The notes under the pieces are model-generated. The model did no database searches, was not told the DNA's origin, and was given only the letters and a program-made list of their open reading frames with translations. Below, in pieces: positions 18,774 through 27,968 of a DNA stretch of 36,338 nt. Position 1 is the stretch's first letter; each line of letters opens with the position of its first letter. Source of the DNA: Gemelliphila asaccharolytica (GTDB lineage Bacteria; Bacillota; Bacilli; Staphylococcales; Gemellaceae); contig NZ_KQ959864.1 of the NCBI RefSeq assembly GCF_001553005.1, positions 1-36,338 on the forward strand, read 5' to 3'. Position numbers and translations under genes: made by a program.

Positions 18774-19364
18774 TTAAATTATCTCATATTTATTTTCTTT
18801 TCTTTTAGGTGCCTTAGCTACTTTAGTATTTTTTGCATATCCTAAAGTTAACATACACACTAATTTCCCATGATTTTCTGCAAATTTTTCTCTAAATACT
18901 TCTCCCATATTTGCTTGATGTGGTGCTGTCATCCAACAACTTGATATTCCATGGTCATAAGCACTTAAAATTAAATTTTCTACTGATGCTGATATACTTT
19001 GTACAACACCATCATCAGGAAGAGCATAAGAATAATCTTTTTTATCTCTAAATACCAAAATAACTGTGGGTGCATTCCCTAATTTAGCTATAAAATTTAA
19101 AGTGTTTTTTATTACATCTGGATACTTAGAAAATCTTTCTTCTAAATGTGATTTATTTTTAATAGCTACTTCTTCCATTAACTCAGTTATTTTTTCTAAT
19201 CCTTCTTTACTTTTTATAACAACATAGTACCATGGTTGAATATTAACACCAGACGGAGCCCACATAGCTGCATCTAATATTTCTTTTATAACGTCATCAT
19301 CAATTTTTTTATCAGAGTATTCTCTTACAGATCTTCTACCATATATTACATCTTTGAATTCCAT
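18774..19364 (-). CDS. Nitroreductase-family FMN oxidoreductase
   Basis: This 196-residue protein has the nitroreductase fold signature: RRSVREYSDKKI at residues 10-21 for FMN phosphate binding, AMWAPSGVNIQPW for the flavin ring side, a central PDDGVVQSISASVENLILSA helix, and GYAKNTKVAKAPKRK at the C-terminus. Such dimeric enzymes reduce nitroaromatics, quinones or other electron acceptors with NAD(P)H; the natural substrate cannot be told. It is a single gene with its own extended -10 promoter. ATG start behind TAGGAGAAAGAT. Confidence 0.9.
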   Translation of the reverse strand: MEFKDVIYGRRSVREYSDKKIDDDVIKEILDAAMWAPSGVNIQPWYYVVIKSKEGLEKITELMEEVAIKNKSHLEERFSKYPDVIKNTLNFIAKLGNAPTVILVFRDKKDYSYALPDDGVVQSISASVENLILSAYDHGISSCWMTAPHQANMGEVFREKFAENHGKLVCMLTLGYAKNTKVAKAPKRKENKYEII

Positions 19365-19397
19365 ATCTTTCTCCTAAATAATTATCAATATATTTAT

Positions 19398-19406
19398 ATT
19401 ATACCA
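19398..19406 (-). promoter_or_regulatory. Extended -10 promoter of the nitroreductase gene
   Basis: TGGTATAAT, an extended -10 box, lies about 34 bases before the start codon. The -35 region is weak. Confidence 0.5.
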
Positions 19407-19471
19407 CAATAAAAATACTTTAAAAGAAATTATAAAAATTTATCAATAATATACAATTATCTATTCATTAG

Positions 19472-20182
19472 TTAAATTATTGGGTTTTTATTAGGAACAC
19501 CTGCTTTTCTCGGAAATTTTTTAGGAGTAGTTTTTATTTTTTTTATTTCTAAAATATGTCTTTTATCTTCTTCTATAAAAAGTTCATTATCTTTTTCCAA
19601 TTTTGCTCCAAGCATCTGAAAAGCTTTTTTTGCTTCTTCTACTTCTTCATCTGCTTTTTGCGATTTCAAACTCAAGAAATAACCTCCTATTTTAACTAAT
19701 GGTAAACAAAGTTCTGCTAAAATATTAAGTCTTGCTACAGCTCTTGCTGTTACTAAATCATATTTTTCTCTATATTCTTCATCTTGACCTGCTTGTTCAG
19801 CTCTCATATGTATGAATTTACATTTTTCTATCCCTAATTCTTTACTTAATAATTGTAAAAAATTTATTCGTTTTTTTAAAGAATCTATTATCGTTACTTG
19901 CAGATGAGGATAAACTATTTTTAAAGGTATAGATGGAAACCCTGCTCCACTTCCAACGTCACAAATATTTTTTATATTATTAAAATTAAAATAAAATGAT
20001 GTAGATATAGAATCATAAAAATGTTTTTTATAAAAATCTTCTTCTTTTATTATAGATGTTAAATTAATTTTTTCATTCCAATGTAGCACCAATTTATAAT
20101 ATTTATCTAACTGTTCTTTTTGTTTATCATTTAAAACAATCCCTCTTTTGCTTAATTCAATATAAAAATTATCTTTATTCAT
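19472..20182 (-). CDS. rsmG: 16S rRNA (guanine-527-N7)-methyltransferase
   Basis: RsmG adds a methyl group to G527 of 16S rRNA; its loss gives low-level streptomycin resistance in several bacteria. The 236-residue protein is of normal length. It has the SAM motif [19 protein letters not shown] near residues 69-87, the [10 protein letters not shown] helix, the [21 protein letters not shown] segment and [13 protein letters not shown]. The C-terminus [12 protein letters not shown] is typical. It overlaps the mnmG end by eight bases, so the pair is translationally coupled. ATG start behind AAAAAGGA. Confidence 0.95.
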   Translation of the reverse strand: MNKDNFYIELSKRGIVLNDKQKEQLDKYYKLVLHWNEKINLTSIIKEEDFYKKHFYDSISTSFYFNFNNIKNICDVGSGAGFPSIPLKIVYPHLQVTIIDSLKKRINFLQLLSKELGIEKCKFIHMRAEQAGQDEEYREKYDLVTARAVARLNILAELCLPLVKIGGYFLSLKSQKADEEVEEAKKAFQMLGAKLEKDNELFIEEDKRHILEIKKIKTTPKKFPRKAGVPNKNPII

Positions 20183-22058
20183 TTTTTTTATCCTTTTTTT
20201 GTTCCAAATATACTAATAGTATAGATATATCAGCTGGATTAACTCCAGATATTCTAGATGCCTGACCTATTGTAATTGGATTTACCTTTTTTAATTTTTC
20301 TCTAGCTTCTATAGCTATACTAGGAACTTTATCATAATCTAAATTAAAAGGAATCTTTTTTTCTTCCATCTTTTTCATTTTGTTCACTTGTTGAAGAGAT
20401 TTTTTTATATAACCTTCGTATTTTATTTCTATCTCTACTTGCTCTATTATTTCTTCAGATATATTACTATCTTTATTCGCTAAATTTATTATATCTTTAT
20501 AGCTTAACTCCGGTCTTTTTAATAAATCATAAGCTAAAATTCCATCTTTTATTTCAGCAGTACCTAATTTTTGCATTTTTTCTATAACATCTTTAGTTGG
20601 AGTTATTTTAAAAGTTTTTAATCTTTCTATTTCTTTTCTTATTTCTTCTTTTTTTATCAAAAATTTTTCATATCTTTCTTTTGATATTAAATTATATTTA
20701 TATGCTTTATCACATAGTCTTATATCTGCATTATCATGACGTAATAATAATCTATATTCTGCTCTTGAAGTCAAAAGTCTGTATGGTTCGTTAGTTCCTT
20801 TTGTAACAAGGTCATCAATTAAAACTCCTATGTATGATTCATCTCTACCTAAAATCATTGGTTCTTCGTTTAATACCTTACAAGCTGCATTTATTCCTGC
20901 AATAATTCCTTGTCCTGCTGCTTCTTCATATCCACTGGTTCCATTAATTTGTCCAGCAGTAAATAAGCCACCTATTAATTTTGTTTCTAGTGTAGGCCAC
21001 AAAGTGGTAGGATTTATGGCATCATATTCTATTGCATATCCATTTCTTATAATTTTAGCATTTTCTAAACCTTTGATACTTTTTATCATTTTATCTTGGA
21101 CATCATCAGGCAAGGAAGTAGAAAGTCCTTGAACATATATTTCATTTGTTTTTTCACCCTCTGGCTCCAAAAATAATTGATGACGATTTTTATCATGAAA
21201 CCTTACATATTTATCTTCTATACTTGGACAATATCTAGGGCCTGTCCCTTTTATCACTCCAGAATACATTGCTGATCTATTTAAATTTTTTTGAATAATT
21301 TCATGCGTCTTTAAATTAGTATATGTTAACCAACATGGTATTTGTTCTTTTCTAAATTCTTTTGTTTCATAACTAAAAGCTAAATTTTTATTATCTCCAG
21401 GCTGAATTTCTGTTTTTGAAAAATCTACTGTATCTTTATTAACTCTAGGTGGGGTTCCTGTTTTAAATCTGACAAGTTCAAATCCTAAAGACTCTAATTG
21501 TTTTGCTAAATGTATAGATGGCATTTGATGATTTGGACCTGAAGAGTATTTTACAGAGCCTATTATTACTTCTCCTCTTAGGTAAGTACCAGTTGTTATT
21601 ACTACTGCCTTTGCTTTATAATTAGTTTCAAGCATTGTTTTTATTCCAATTACTTTATTATCATCTATCAATAATTCTTTTACCATTGCTTGCAACATAT
21701 CTAAATTTTCAGTTTTTTCCAAAAGGTTTTTCATCTCTCGTTGATAATTAACCTTATCAGATTGCATTCTTAACGCTCTAACCGCAGGTCCTTTAGCTGT
21801 ATTTAACATTCTAGCTTGAATATTGGTTTTATCTGCTATTTTTCCCATAGCTCCGCCTAAAGCATCAACTTCTCTGACAACTATACCTTTAGCTGGACCT
21901 CCTACGCTAGGATTGCATGGCATAAATCCTATAGTATCTAAATTTATTGTTACTATTAAAGTTTTAGCTCCTTTTCTAGCTGATGCTAATGCTGCCTCTA
22001 TTCCTGCATGACCTGCTCCTACTACTATTACATCATATTCTCCTAAAAATTCAGTCAT
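20175..22058 (-). CDS. mnmG: tRNA U34 carboxymethylaminomethyl-modifying enzyme, FAD subunit
   Basis: MnmG (GidA) works with MnmE to place carboxymethylaminomethyl groups on wobble uridine of tRNAs. It is 627 residues, normal length. The N-terminal FAD dinucleotide fold has [19 protein letters not shown]. The MnmG signatures [22 protein letters not shown] and [13 protein letters not shown], the latter with a catalytic cysteine, are intact, as are [15 protein letters not shown] and the C-terminal helical domain that docks MnmE ([21 protein letters not shown]). mnmE is not next to it here, unlike in B. subtilis; rsmG follows with an overlap. ATG start behind TTGGAGG. Confidence 0.96.
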   Translation of the reverse strand: MTEFLGEYDVIVVGAGHAGIEAALASARKGAKTLIVTINLDTIGFMPCNPSVGGPAKGIVVREVDALGGAMGKIADKTNIQARMLNTAKGPAVRALRMQSDKVNYQREMKNLLEKTENLDMLQAMVKELLIDDNKVIGIKTMLETNYKAKAVVITTGTYLRGEVIIGSVKYSSGPNHQMPSIHLAKQLESLGFELVRFKTGTPPRVNKDTVDFSKTEIQPGDNKNLAFSYETKEFRKEQIPCWLTYTNLKTHEIIQKNLNRSAMYSGVIKGTGPRYCPSIEDKYVRFHDKNRHQLFLEPEGEKTNEIYVQGLSTSLPDDVQDKMIKSIKGLENAKIIRNGYAIEYDAINPTTLWPTLETKLIGGLFTAGQINGTSGYEEAAGQGIIAGINAACKVLNEEPMILGRDESYIGVLIDDLVTKGTNEPYRLLTSRAEYRLLLRHDNADIRLCDKAYKYNLISKERYEKFLIKKEEIRKEIERLKTFKITPTKDVIEKMQKLGTAEIKDGILAYDLLKRPELSYKDIINLANKDSNISEEIIEQVEIEIKYEGYIKKSLQQVNKMKKMEEKKIPFNLDYDKVPSIAIEAREKLKKVNPITIGQASRISGVNPADISILLVYLEQKKDKKNE

Positions 22059-22148
22059 AATTCCTCCAAAATATTTTTTATTACTTGCAAAATAATGCTT
22101 TCACCAAAATTTTGAGTACTATTTTTTTACATATTAACATAATATTTA

Positions 22149-22182
22149 AAAATAAGCTAATTTTTATAAATTAACTTATTTT
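22149..22182 (-). terminator. Terminator of the HAD phosphatase gene
   Basis: AAAATAAGTTAATTT pairs with AAATTAGCTTATTTT (one wobble) around a four-base loop, with trailing Us on the minus strand, three bases after the HAD gene. Confidence 0.75.
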
Positions 22183-22184
22183 CA

Positions 22185-22847
22185 TTAATTATTTAAAATA
22201 CTTTTTATTTCATCATAAAGATTACAATTTTTTATTTTATAATTTACTTGTGTAAAATCTAAATGTTTAGTTATTTCATTAGTTTGTAATATTAAATAAG
22301 CTCCTGAACATTCTGCTGCTTTTGCTCCAGTTACTGAATCTTCTACTGCTATGCAATTTTTGATGTCTACTTTCAACCTTTTTGCTACCTCTAGATAAAT
22401 ATCTGGTTTTGGTTTTGCATTTTCAACATCAGATTTTGTTACTATTTCATCCACATAATTTATTATTTTATGCTCTTTTAACCCATCAACTATATGCTTT
22501 AATGTGCCATTAGAAGCTATTGCTATCTTTATATTATTGTCTTTTAAAAGTTGAAAAGTTTCTTTAATATTCGGCAATAAAGGGGTTTTTATGAATTTTT
22601 CGTACATATTTATTAAATCAATTTCCAGCAATGAAAAATCTTTTTCATCAAGATTGTAATTTTTCATTATATATCTTTTACAATTCTCAACGCTTGTCCC
22701 AGATACATTTTTTATATATTCTAATTTGTTTAATTTTTTTCCAGAATATTTCTCTACCAACTCACTCATTACTTCAAAATATGTATATTCTGTATCGACA
22801 ATAGTTCCATCAAAATCCAAGATTACTGCTTCTAATTTTTTTAACAT
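22185..22847 (-). CDS. HAD-superfamily phosphatase, beta-phosphoglucomutase-like
   Basis: This 220-residue HAD hydrolase has all four motifs. The nucleophile pair is D11 and D13 in DFDGTIVDT, IAIASNGT is motif II, the lysine lies in KPKPDIY, and AVEDSVTGAKAA carries the acidic metal residues. The helical cap at about 17-85 places it with beta-phosphoglucomutase and phosphoglycolate-like phosphatases. Substrate unknown. It is a single gene between two hairpins. ATG start behind AGGAGGAAAAT. Confidence 0.88.
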   Translation of the reverse strand: MLKKLEAVILDFDGTIVDTEYTYFEVMSELVEKYSGKKLNKLEYIKNVSGTSVENCKRYIMKNYNLDEKDFSLLEIDLINMYEKFIKTPLLPNIKETFQLLKDNNIKIAIASNGTLKHIVDGLKEHKIINYVDEIVTKSDVENAKPKPDIYLEVAKRLKVDIKNCIAVEDSVTGAKAAECSGAYLILQTNEITKHLDFTQVNYKIKNCNLYDEIKSILNN

Positions 22848-22955
22848 ATTTTCCTCCTGTACAATATATTATTTATATTATCATCTTTAAAAATTTTTTT
22901 CTAGAAATTAATATTAATTTAATAAATAATTTTATAGTTGTTCTACCACATAATT

Positions 22956-22990
22956 AACACCCTTCTTGCTTTTTTAGCAAGAAGGGTGTT
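22956..22990. terminator. Strong 15-bp hairpin after the aminopeptidase P gene
   Basis: AACACCCTTCTTGCT and its exact complement flank a five-base loop, the most GC-rich hairpin in the window. On the minus strand the following bases are AATTATG, a poor U run, so it may act as an RNA 3'-end stabiliser as well as a stop. It lies 30 bases after the stop of the peptidase gene. Confidence 0.65.
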
Positions 22991-23020
22991 TGTATAAAAT
23001 AGAGTTATTAATAAATAATT

Positions 23021-24817
23021 CTAAACTTCTCTAGTAGCCTCTTTTAACCAATTTTTCTCTTCTTCTGTTAAATAAGAAGAAATTGTTTCATATATTTTTT
23101 TATGATATTTATTTAATTCAAATTTTTCTTCTTCATTTAGCATATTTACATCTACTGCATCTAAATCCACTGGAACATATGTAATAGTTTCAAATTCATA
23201 AAATTGTCCATATTCATTTTTTACAGATTTTTTTACTAACATTTCGTTTTCAATTCTTATTCCATGTGAACCTGCAATATACAATCCTGGTTCATCTGAA
23301 AGTATCATACCTTCTCTTAGTGGTTCTTTTTCTTTAGGTCTTGTTTGCCATCTTATTCCTGCAGGTCCTTCATGAATGTTTCCTAAATATCCTACTCCAT
23401 GCCCTGTTCCATGATTATAATTTTCATAATTTACCCATAATGGCATTCTTGCAAGTACATCTAAATTTTGTCCTGTTACTCCTTCTAAAAATTTAGCTCT
23501 TGCTAATTGTAAGTTTCCTTTTAGTACTTTTGTAAAATCTTGTTTTAATTTTTCGCTAACTTCTCCTATAGCTGTAGTTCTAGTTATATCTGTAGAACCT
23601 TGCATAAAATTAGCTCCTGTATCTGTTAATAAGAATGTTCCTGGAGTTATATTAATATTTGTTTCTTCTGTAGAAGAATAATGTACTATAGCCGCATTTG
23701 TTCCATGACCACAAATAGGTGCAAAACTAGGACAAATAAAATCACCTTGTTCTGCTCTAAATTGTTCTAATTTGTCAGATACACTTAATTCTGTTTCTTT
23801 TTCTATTAGTCCTTCTTTAGTTAATTTTTTTAGCCAATAAACAAATTTAGTATGAGCTACTCCATCTTTTATATGTGCTTTTATTATATTTTTCACTTCT
23901 ATTTTATTTTTCATAGCTTTCATTAGCACTGTTGGATTTCTTTTTTCTACAAGATTAACTTCTTTTGGAATATTATTGTAGATTGCATAATTTAATAACT
24001 CAGGATCTACCATAACCACATCTGAATATGTAAATGTTTTAACATCTTCATATATGTCATTATATGGTTTAAAATGAACATTATCTTTTCTTAAATCTTC
24101 TTTCATTTTTTCAGATAATTTTGTTTCATCTACATACAAATCTACTTTATTTTCATATACTACTGAATAACTTAAAAGTAATGTGAAATAATCTACATCT
24201 GTTCCACGGATATTTAAAAGCCACCCATTATCATCTAGAGTTGTTATGATGTGTGCATTTGCTCCTACATCTTTCATTTCTTTTCTAACTCTTGCTAATT
24301 TATCAGCAACACTTTCGCCTGATTGTTCTAACGTTAAGGCAAATGCTTTATTTTTTGATAAAGGAGGTCTATCTGTCCATACATCATTAACCAAGTCTAT
24401 ATCATATTTTATTTTGGCATTTTTCTTTTTAAGTCTATTTGCTAATGTTTTTCCTTCTCCAAACATAATTACTCTTCCATCAAATCCCAAAACTCCTCCA
24501 TTTGGAACATTTTCTACTATAAAGTCATCAATATTTGGAACTCCAGGTTCTAGCATTTTTTCTAAAGTAATTCCGCTCCCTTGCAATTGTTTTTCTGCTT
24601 GTAAGAAGTATCTTCCATCTGTCCAAAGTCCTGCAAAATCTTTTGTAATAACTACACTTCCTGCAGAACCTGTAAACCCACTTATGAATGCTCTTGTCAT
24701 GAAATGCTTCCCTACATATTCACTATTATGATAGTCTGCTGTAGGTATTAAATAGACATCTATCCCTTCCTTTTCCATCAATTTTCTCAATTTTTCAATT
24801 CTTTCTTTTACTTTCAT
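23021..24817 (-). CDS. Xaa-Pro aminopeptidase (M24B, three-domain aminopeptidase P type)
   Basis: Removes an N-terminal residue that precedes proline. At 598 residues it is the long, three-domain type with two creatinase-like N-terminal domains, resembling eukaryotic XPNPEP1 more than short PepP. The five metal ligands of the pita-bread domain are present: D399, D410, H473 (GTGHGVG), E509 (SDEPGLY) and E523 (GIRIENE). No signal peptide, so cytoplasmic. The gene lies nine bases after the prolyl aminopeptidase gene, so the two peptidases form an operon for proline-containing peptides. ATG start in a weak ribosome binding context (AAGGAGTAATC). Confidence 0.92.
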   Translation of the reverse strand: MKVKERIEKLRKLMEKEGIDVYLIPTADYHNSEYVGKHFMTRAFISGFTGSAGSVVITKDFAGLWTDGRYFLQAEKQLQGSGITLEKMLEPGVPNIDDFIVENVPNGGVLGFDGRVIMFGEGKTLANRLKKKNAKIKYDIDLVNDVWTDRPPLSKNKAFALTLEQSGESVADKLARVRKEMKDVGANAHIITTLDDNGWLLNIRGTDVDYFTLLLSYSVVYENKVDLYVDETKLSEKMKEDLRKDNVHFKPYNDIYEDVKTFTYSDVVMVDPELLNYAIYNNIPKEVNLVEKRNPTVLMKAMKNKIEVKNIIKAHIKDGVAHTKFVYWLKKLTKEGLIEKETELSVSDKLEQFRAEQGDFICPSFAPICGHGTNAAIVHYSSTEETNINITPGTFLLTDTGANFMQGSTDITRTTAIGEVSEKLKQDFTKVLKGNLQLARAKFLEGVTGQNLDVLARMPLWVNYENYNHGTGHGVGYLGNIHEGPAGIRWQTRPKEKEPLREGMILSDEPGLYIAGSHGIRIENEMLVKKSVKNEYGQFYEFETITYVPVDLDAVDVNMLNEEEKFELNKYHKKIYETISSYLTEEEKNWLKEATREV

Positions 24818-24826
24818 GATTACTCC

Positions 24827-25792
24827 TTATTTTTTTAAAATCTCTCTAAACTTATCAGTTGCTTTGATTAATCCATCAACAATTCCTGGTTCACCTGATG
24901 AGTGTCCAGTAGCATCTACTATATTCAATTCGCATTTATCAAGTTTTTTACTTAATTCATATGCTCCTATAGCTCTACAATCCAAATCATAACGTCCATG
25001 TACTATTATTGTTGGTATATCTTTTATTTTTTCTGCATTATTTAAAATATAATTATCATCTTCCCAGAACATATTGTTCATCCAAAAATGACATTCTATT
25101 GTCGCCATTGATATTGCATAATTTATTTCTCCAAAACTATTTTCAAGATTAGGATCAGGAAGTAAAGTTACTAAACTACCTTCCCACATACTCCAATGTT
25201 TAGCTGCAACCTCTCTCGTTTTTTGATCAGGACTTGTCAAACGTTTATAATACGCAGATATTATGTCATCTTTTTCATCATCATTAAGTATACTTACATA
25301 TTTTTCAAAGGCTTCAGGTTGGAAATTATTTGCACCTCCAACTTCATATATCCAATTTATATCTTCTCTTCTTCCTAAAAATATTCCTCTTAATATTAGA
25401 CCTAATGTTTTATCAGGATGTTTTATTGCATAGCATAGAGATAGGGTAGACCCCCAACTACCTCCAAAAACAAGCCATTTATCTATGTTTAAATCTTTTC
25501 TTATTTTTTCTATATCTTCTATTATGTGCCAAGTATCATTATCTTTTAAGCATGCGTGAGGGGTAGATTTTCCACTACCTCTTTGATCTAATAAAATTAT
25601 ACGATAAAATTCTGGATCAAAATAAGTTCTACAACTTGGAGCAGTACCACATCCAGGACCACCATGTAAAAATAAAACTGGCATTCCATTAGGATTTCCA
25701 CTTTCTTCATAGTAGATTTCATGAATGTCATCTACTTTCATTTTTTTTGTAAAATTTGCTTCTATAGCAGGATAATATGTTCTTAATTTCAT
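24827..25792 (-). CDS. pip: Prolyl aminopeptidase (S33)
   Basis: Releases N-terminal proline from peptides in the cytoplasm. This alpha/beta-hydrolase of about 321 residues has the oxyanion motif HGGPGCG at 43-49, DQRGSGKSTP, nucleophile S112 in GGSWGS, acid D269 in GRYD and H297 in ATGHSSGEP, all typical of the family. A GTG at 25801 is in frame, but it is part of the GGGAGTGAT ribosome binding site. ATG at 25792 has correct spacing and is preferred. First gene of an operon with the aminopeptidase P-type gene. Confidence 0.93.
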   Translation of the reverse strand: MKLRTYYPAIEANFTKKMKVDDIHEIYYEESGNPNGMPVLFLHGGPGCGTAPSCRTYFDPEFYRIILLDQRGSGKSTPHACLKDNDTWHIIEDIEKIRKDLNIDKWLVFGGSWGSTLSLCYAIKHPDKTLGLILRGIFLGRREDINWIYEVGGANNFQPEAFEKYVSILNDDEKDDIISAYYKRLTSPDQKTREVAAKHWSMWEGSLVTLLPDPNLENSFGEINYAISMATIECHFWMNNMFWEDDNYILNNAEKIKDIPTIIVHGRYDLDCRAIGAYELSKKLDKCELNIVDATGHSSGEPGIVDGLIKATDKFREILKK

Positions 25793-25825
25793 TTTTATCA
25801 CTCCCTTTTATATATTTTCAACTAT

Positions 25826-25834
25826 ATTATAACA
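25826..25834 (-). promoter_or_regulatory. Extended -10 promoter of pip and the aminopeptidase P gene
   Basis: TGTTATAAT lies about 34 bases before the start, within the same TATGTTATAAT string as at hepS. No good -35 box; the preceding gene's terminator lies directly upstream. Confidence 0.55.
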
Positions 25835-25843
25835 TATAAAAAC

Positions 25844-25883
25844 AAAAAAGTTAGTAGTTTTTTTAAATTTACCACTAACTTTT
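25844..25883 (-). terminator. Terminator of the peptide transporter gene
   Basis: AAAAGTTAGT pairs with ACTAACTTTT around an 18-base loop, followed by Us on the minus strand, about 20 bases after the transporter stop. Confidence 0.75.
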
Positions 25884-25903
25884 ATCATTATATTATAATA
25901 CAA

Positions 25904-27268
25904 TTAACGTTCTATTAATGTTTCTCCATCTTTCAACTCTACCATTCTAGCTAAAGGTTTTTCAAAAATGAATAGTAAAGCTGCTAGAATAACTAATATT
26001 GCTGCTATGCCTATGTACACATAGAAGAAATTTTTAGTTAATGTCCATTTATAAATAAATCCATAAGATTGAGCTGAAATGAAAGTTGCTACAGTCCATA
26101 CTGCCATTAAAACTGAAACTATATGAATTGGTGCGTATTTAGAAATAAATGAATTTCCTAATGGAGAGAATACCATCTCACCTAGTGATAATAATATTCC
26201 AAATACAACTATCCATAAAATACTAGCTTTTGAAGTATCTGGAGCTCCAACTCCACGTTGGATTTCAGCACCAACTAACATTAAGAATGATAGCCCTAAA
26301 AGTAACAATCCAAGAGAAAGTTTTTTATACAAACTCATATCTCCTTGTGGACGTTTAGATAATTTATACCATAATGCCCCTAAGATTGGCCCTAAAACTA
26401 TACATAATAAAGCATTTTCTGAATCAAACAATGCTGTAGCCACTTGATGTCCAAAAACATTCATATTTATGTAATTTGGAGAATAATCGTAAACTGCCAA
26501 GTAAGATAAATACCAGAATGTCCAGAAAATAACTGAGAATAGAGAAATAAGTATAATAGAAAATACTCTACGTTTTTCGTATGGTGCTAAAGCTGCGTGT
26601 TTAACTTTAACTTTTTCTATTTTTTCACCTTCTTTAAATGGTCGTTTACCAACCTCACCTAAAAATCTCCATCCTATAACAAACCAAATAGCTCCAAGAA
26701 AACACATGATACCTGCAAGTTTAAAACAAGATAAATATCCCATTTTTTCTCCTGTAGCTAATGCAACATAAAGATATGCAACTGCTGTAGTACCAATAAA
26801 TGATCCAACATTTATGAATGAATACTGAGTAGAGAATGCAGAGTCTTTTTGTTCATCATCATTAAATAGTCTTCCTGTAAGTGCAGAAAGGTTAGTTTTA
26901 AAGAAACCAGTTCCTATAGATACTAAAACTACCATAGAAACTACAGCACCATAAGTACCTGAATATCCACAAATTGAATATCCAATTCCCATAATAATAA
27001 GTCCTAAAGGAATAAGATATCTAGCTCCTATAAATCTATCTGCTATAAATCCTCCTATAATTGGGGCAAAGTATGTGAAAGCAACTAAATATGCTTGCAT
27101 TACTCCAGCATCCCCTTTATTAATACCTAATCCGCCTTTAACCACTGCAGCAGTCAAATAAGCAAAAATTAGCCATTTTGATGCATAATATGCAGCTCTT
27201 TCAAATGAAAATGTCAAAGAACACATATAGAATGAAAACGGTCTTTTTATTTTTTTAGTTTCTGACAT
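25904..27268 (-). CDS. Proton-dependent oligopeptide transporter (POT/PTR2 family)
   Basis: This 454-residue major-facilitator protein has about 12 membrane segments. POT landmarks are SFERAAYY near residues 22-29, corresponding to the ExxERFxYY proton-coupling motif, IADRFIGARY, GTGFFKTNLSALTG, and the PTR2 segment QYSFINVGSFIG. It imports di- and tripeptides with protons. Next to pip, an aminopeptidase P and a prolidase, it plausibly feeds these enzymes (inference). ATG start behind AAGGAGGAGACTTT; its own promoter is upstream, in the divergent region. Confidence 0.93.
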   Translation of the reverse strand: MSETKKIKRPFSFYMCSLTFSFERAAYYASKWLIFAYLTAAVVKGGLGINKGDAGVMQAYLVAFTYFAPIIGGFIADRFIGARYLIPLGLIIMGIGYSICGYSGTYGAVVSMVVLVSIGTGFFKTNLSALTGRLFNDDEQKDSAFSTQYSFINVGSFIGTTAVAYLYVALATGEKMGYLSCFKLAGIMCFLGAIWFVIGWRFLGEVGKRPFKEGEKIEKVKVKHAALAPYEKRRVFSIILISLFSVIFWTFWYLSYLAVYDYSPNYINMNVFGHQVATALFDSENALLCIVLGPILGALWYKLSKRPQGDMSLYKKLSLGLLLLGLSFLMLVGAEIQRGVGAPDTSKASILWIVVFGILLSLGEMVFSPLGNSFISKYAPIHIVSVLMAVWTVATFISAQSYGFIYKWTLTKNFFYVYIGIAAILVILAALLFIFEKPLARMVELKDGETLIER

Positions 27269-27300
27269 AAAGTCTCCTCCTTTTTTTTTAATTTTTTTTC

Positions 27301-27329
27301 ATTATATCACGTTATTTTTATGTAAGCAA
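27301..27329 (-). promoter_or_regulatory. Promoter of the peptide transporter gene
   Basis: TTGCTT, a 17-base spacer and TATAAT, about 33 bases before the start codon. Confidence 0.75.
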
Positions 27330-27902
27330 TATCATTTTTTAAAAAAACTTATCTCTTAATTTAAAATTTTTGACATTTATTTTATATGATTCATAATAAT
27401 TAAATACCTACAAACTTCTTTAATATCAAGCTTAAGAAATATCAATAAAAATTTTTAAAAACTTTTATCTACTAAAAAAAAAAGATTTTTTTATATTGTC
27501 GATATATAAAAATAATTTGAAAAATTTTATACTACATATCTACATATCTAACCAGAATATTTTTATAAAAACTTTTTAAAAATTATTGTTATTATAAAAA
27601 AAATAAAACAAAATCACAACTTTTAATGTATATCAGAAACATAAAAATTAATATAAAAATATCTAAAAAACCCAGTTAACTATGATTTTCTGTTATATAT
27701 TAATATTAAAATAATTAATTATAGTGAATTGTAACAAATAAAATATATCTATTTATATTTAATTTTATTTTCTTATTAAATTTTATTAAAAATTTTATTA
27801 CTTCTATATCTATTCTGATATTATATTATATTAATTATCAAAATATTAAGTATAAAAAAAATACATTTTATATAAAATAAGATAATTGTTTTATTACAGA
27901 TA
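27330..27902. other. AT-rich gene-free stretch between divergent promoters
   Basis: This is the longest gene-free stretch in the window. It is almost entirely A and T, with no open frame having a start and ribosome binding site, no tRNA-like fold and no transposon ends. A TTGACA at 27370 followed after 16 bases by CATAAT is a possible plus-strand promoter with no gene behind it. A short direct repeat (ACATATCT, 27534-27549 region) is present. Otherwise I see nothing specific. Confidence 0.6.
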
Positions 27903-27931
27903 TTGATATTAACTTTTAGTAATGATATAAT
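27903..27931 (+). promoter_or_regulatory. Promoter of pepQ
   Basis: TTGATA, a 17-base spacer and TATAAT, about 38 bases before the pepQ start. Confidence 0.85.
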
Positions 27932-27968
27932 GAAAAGGTAATCAATAATTTTTTTAAGGAGTGATCTT

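Noticed and set aside
19472..22058. Replication origin next to mnmG-rsmG, as in B. subtilis
   Set aside because: No dnaA, rnpA, rpmH or mnmE is nearby, and I saw no cluster of DnaA boxes in the flanking spaces.
27330..27902. Small protein genes or a decayed mobile element in the AT-rich gap
   Set aside because: All frames close within about 16 codons, none has a ribosome binding site, and no terminal inverted repeats or target duplications are visible.
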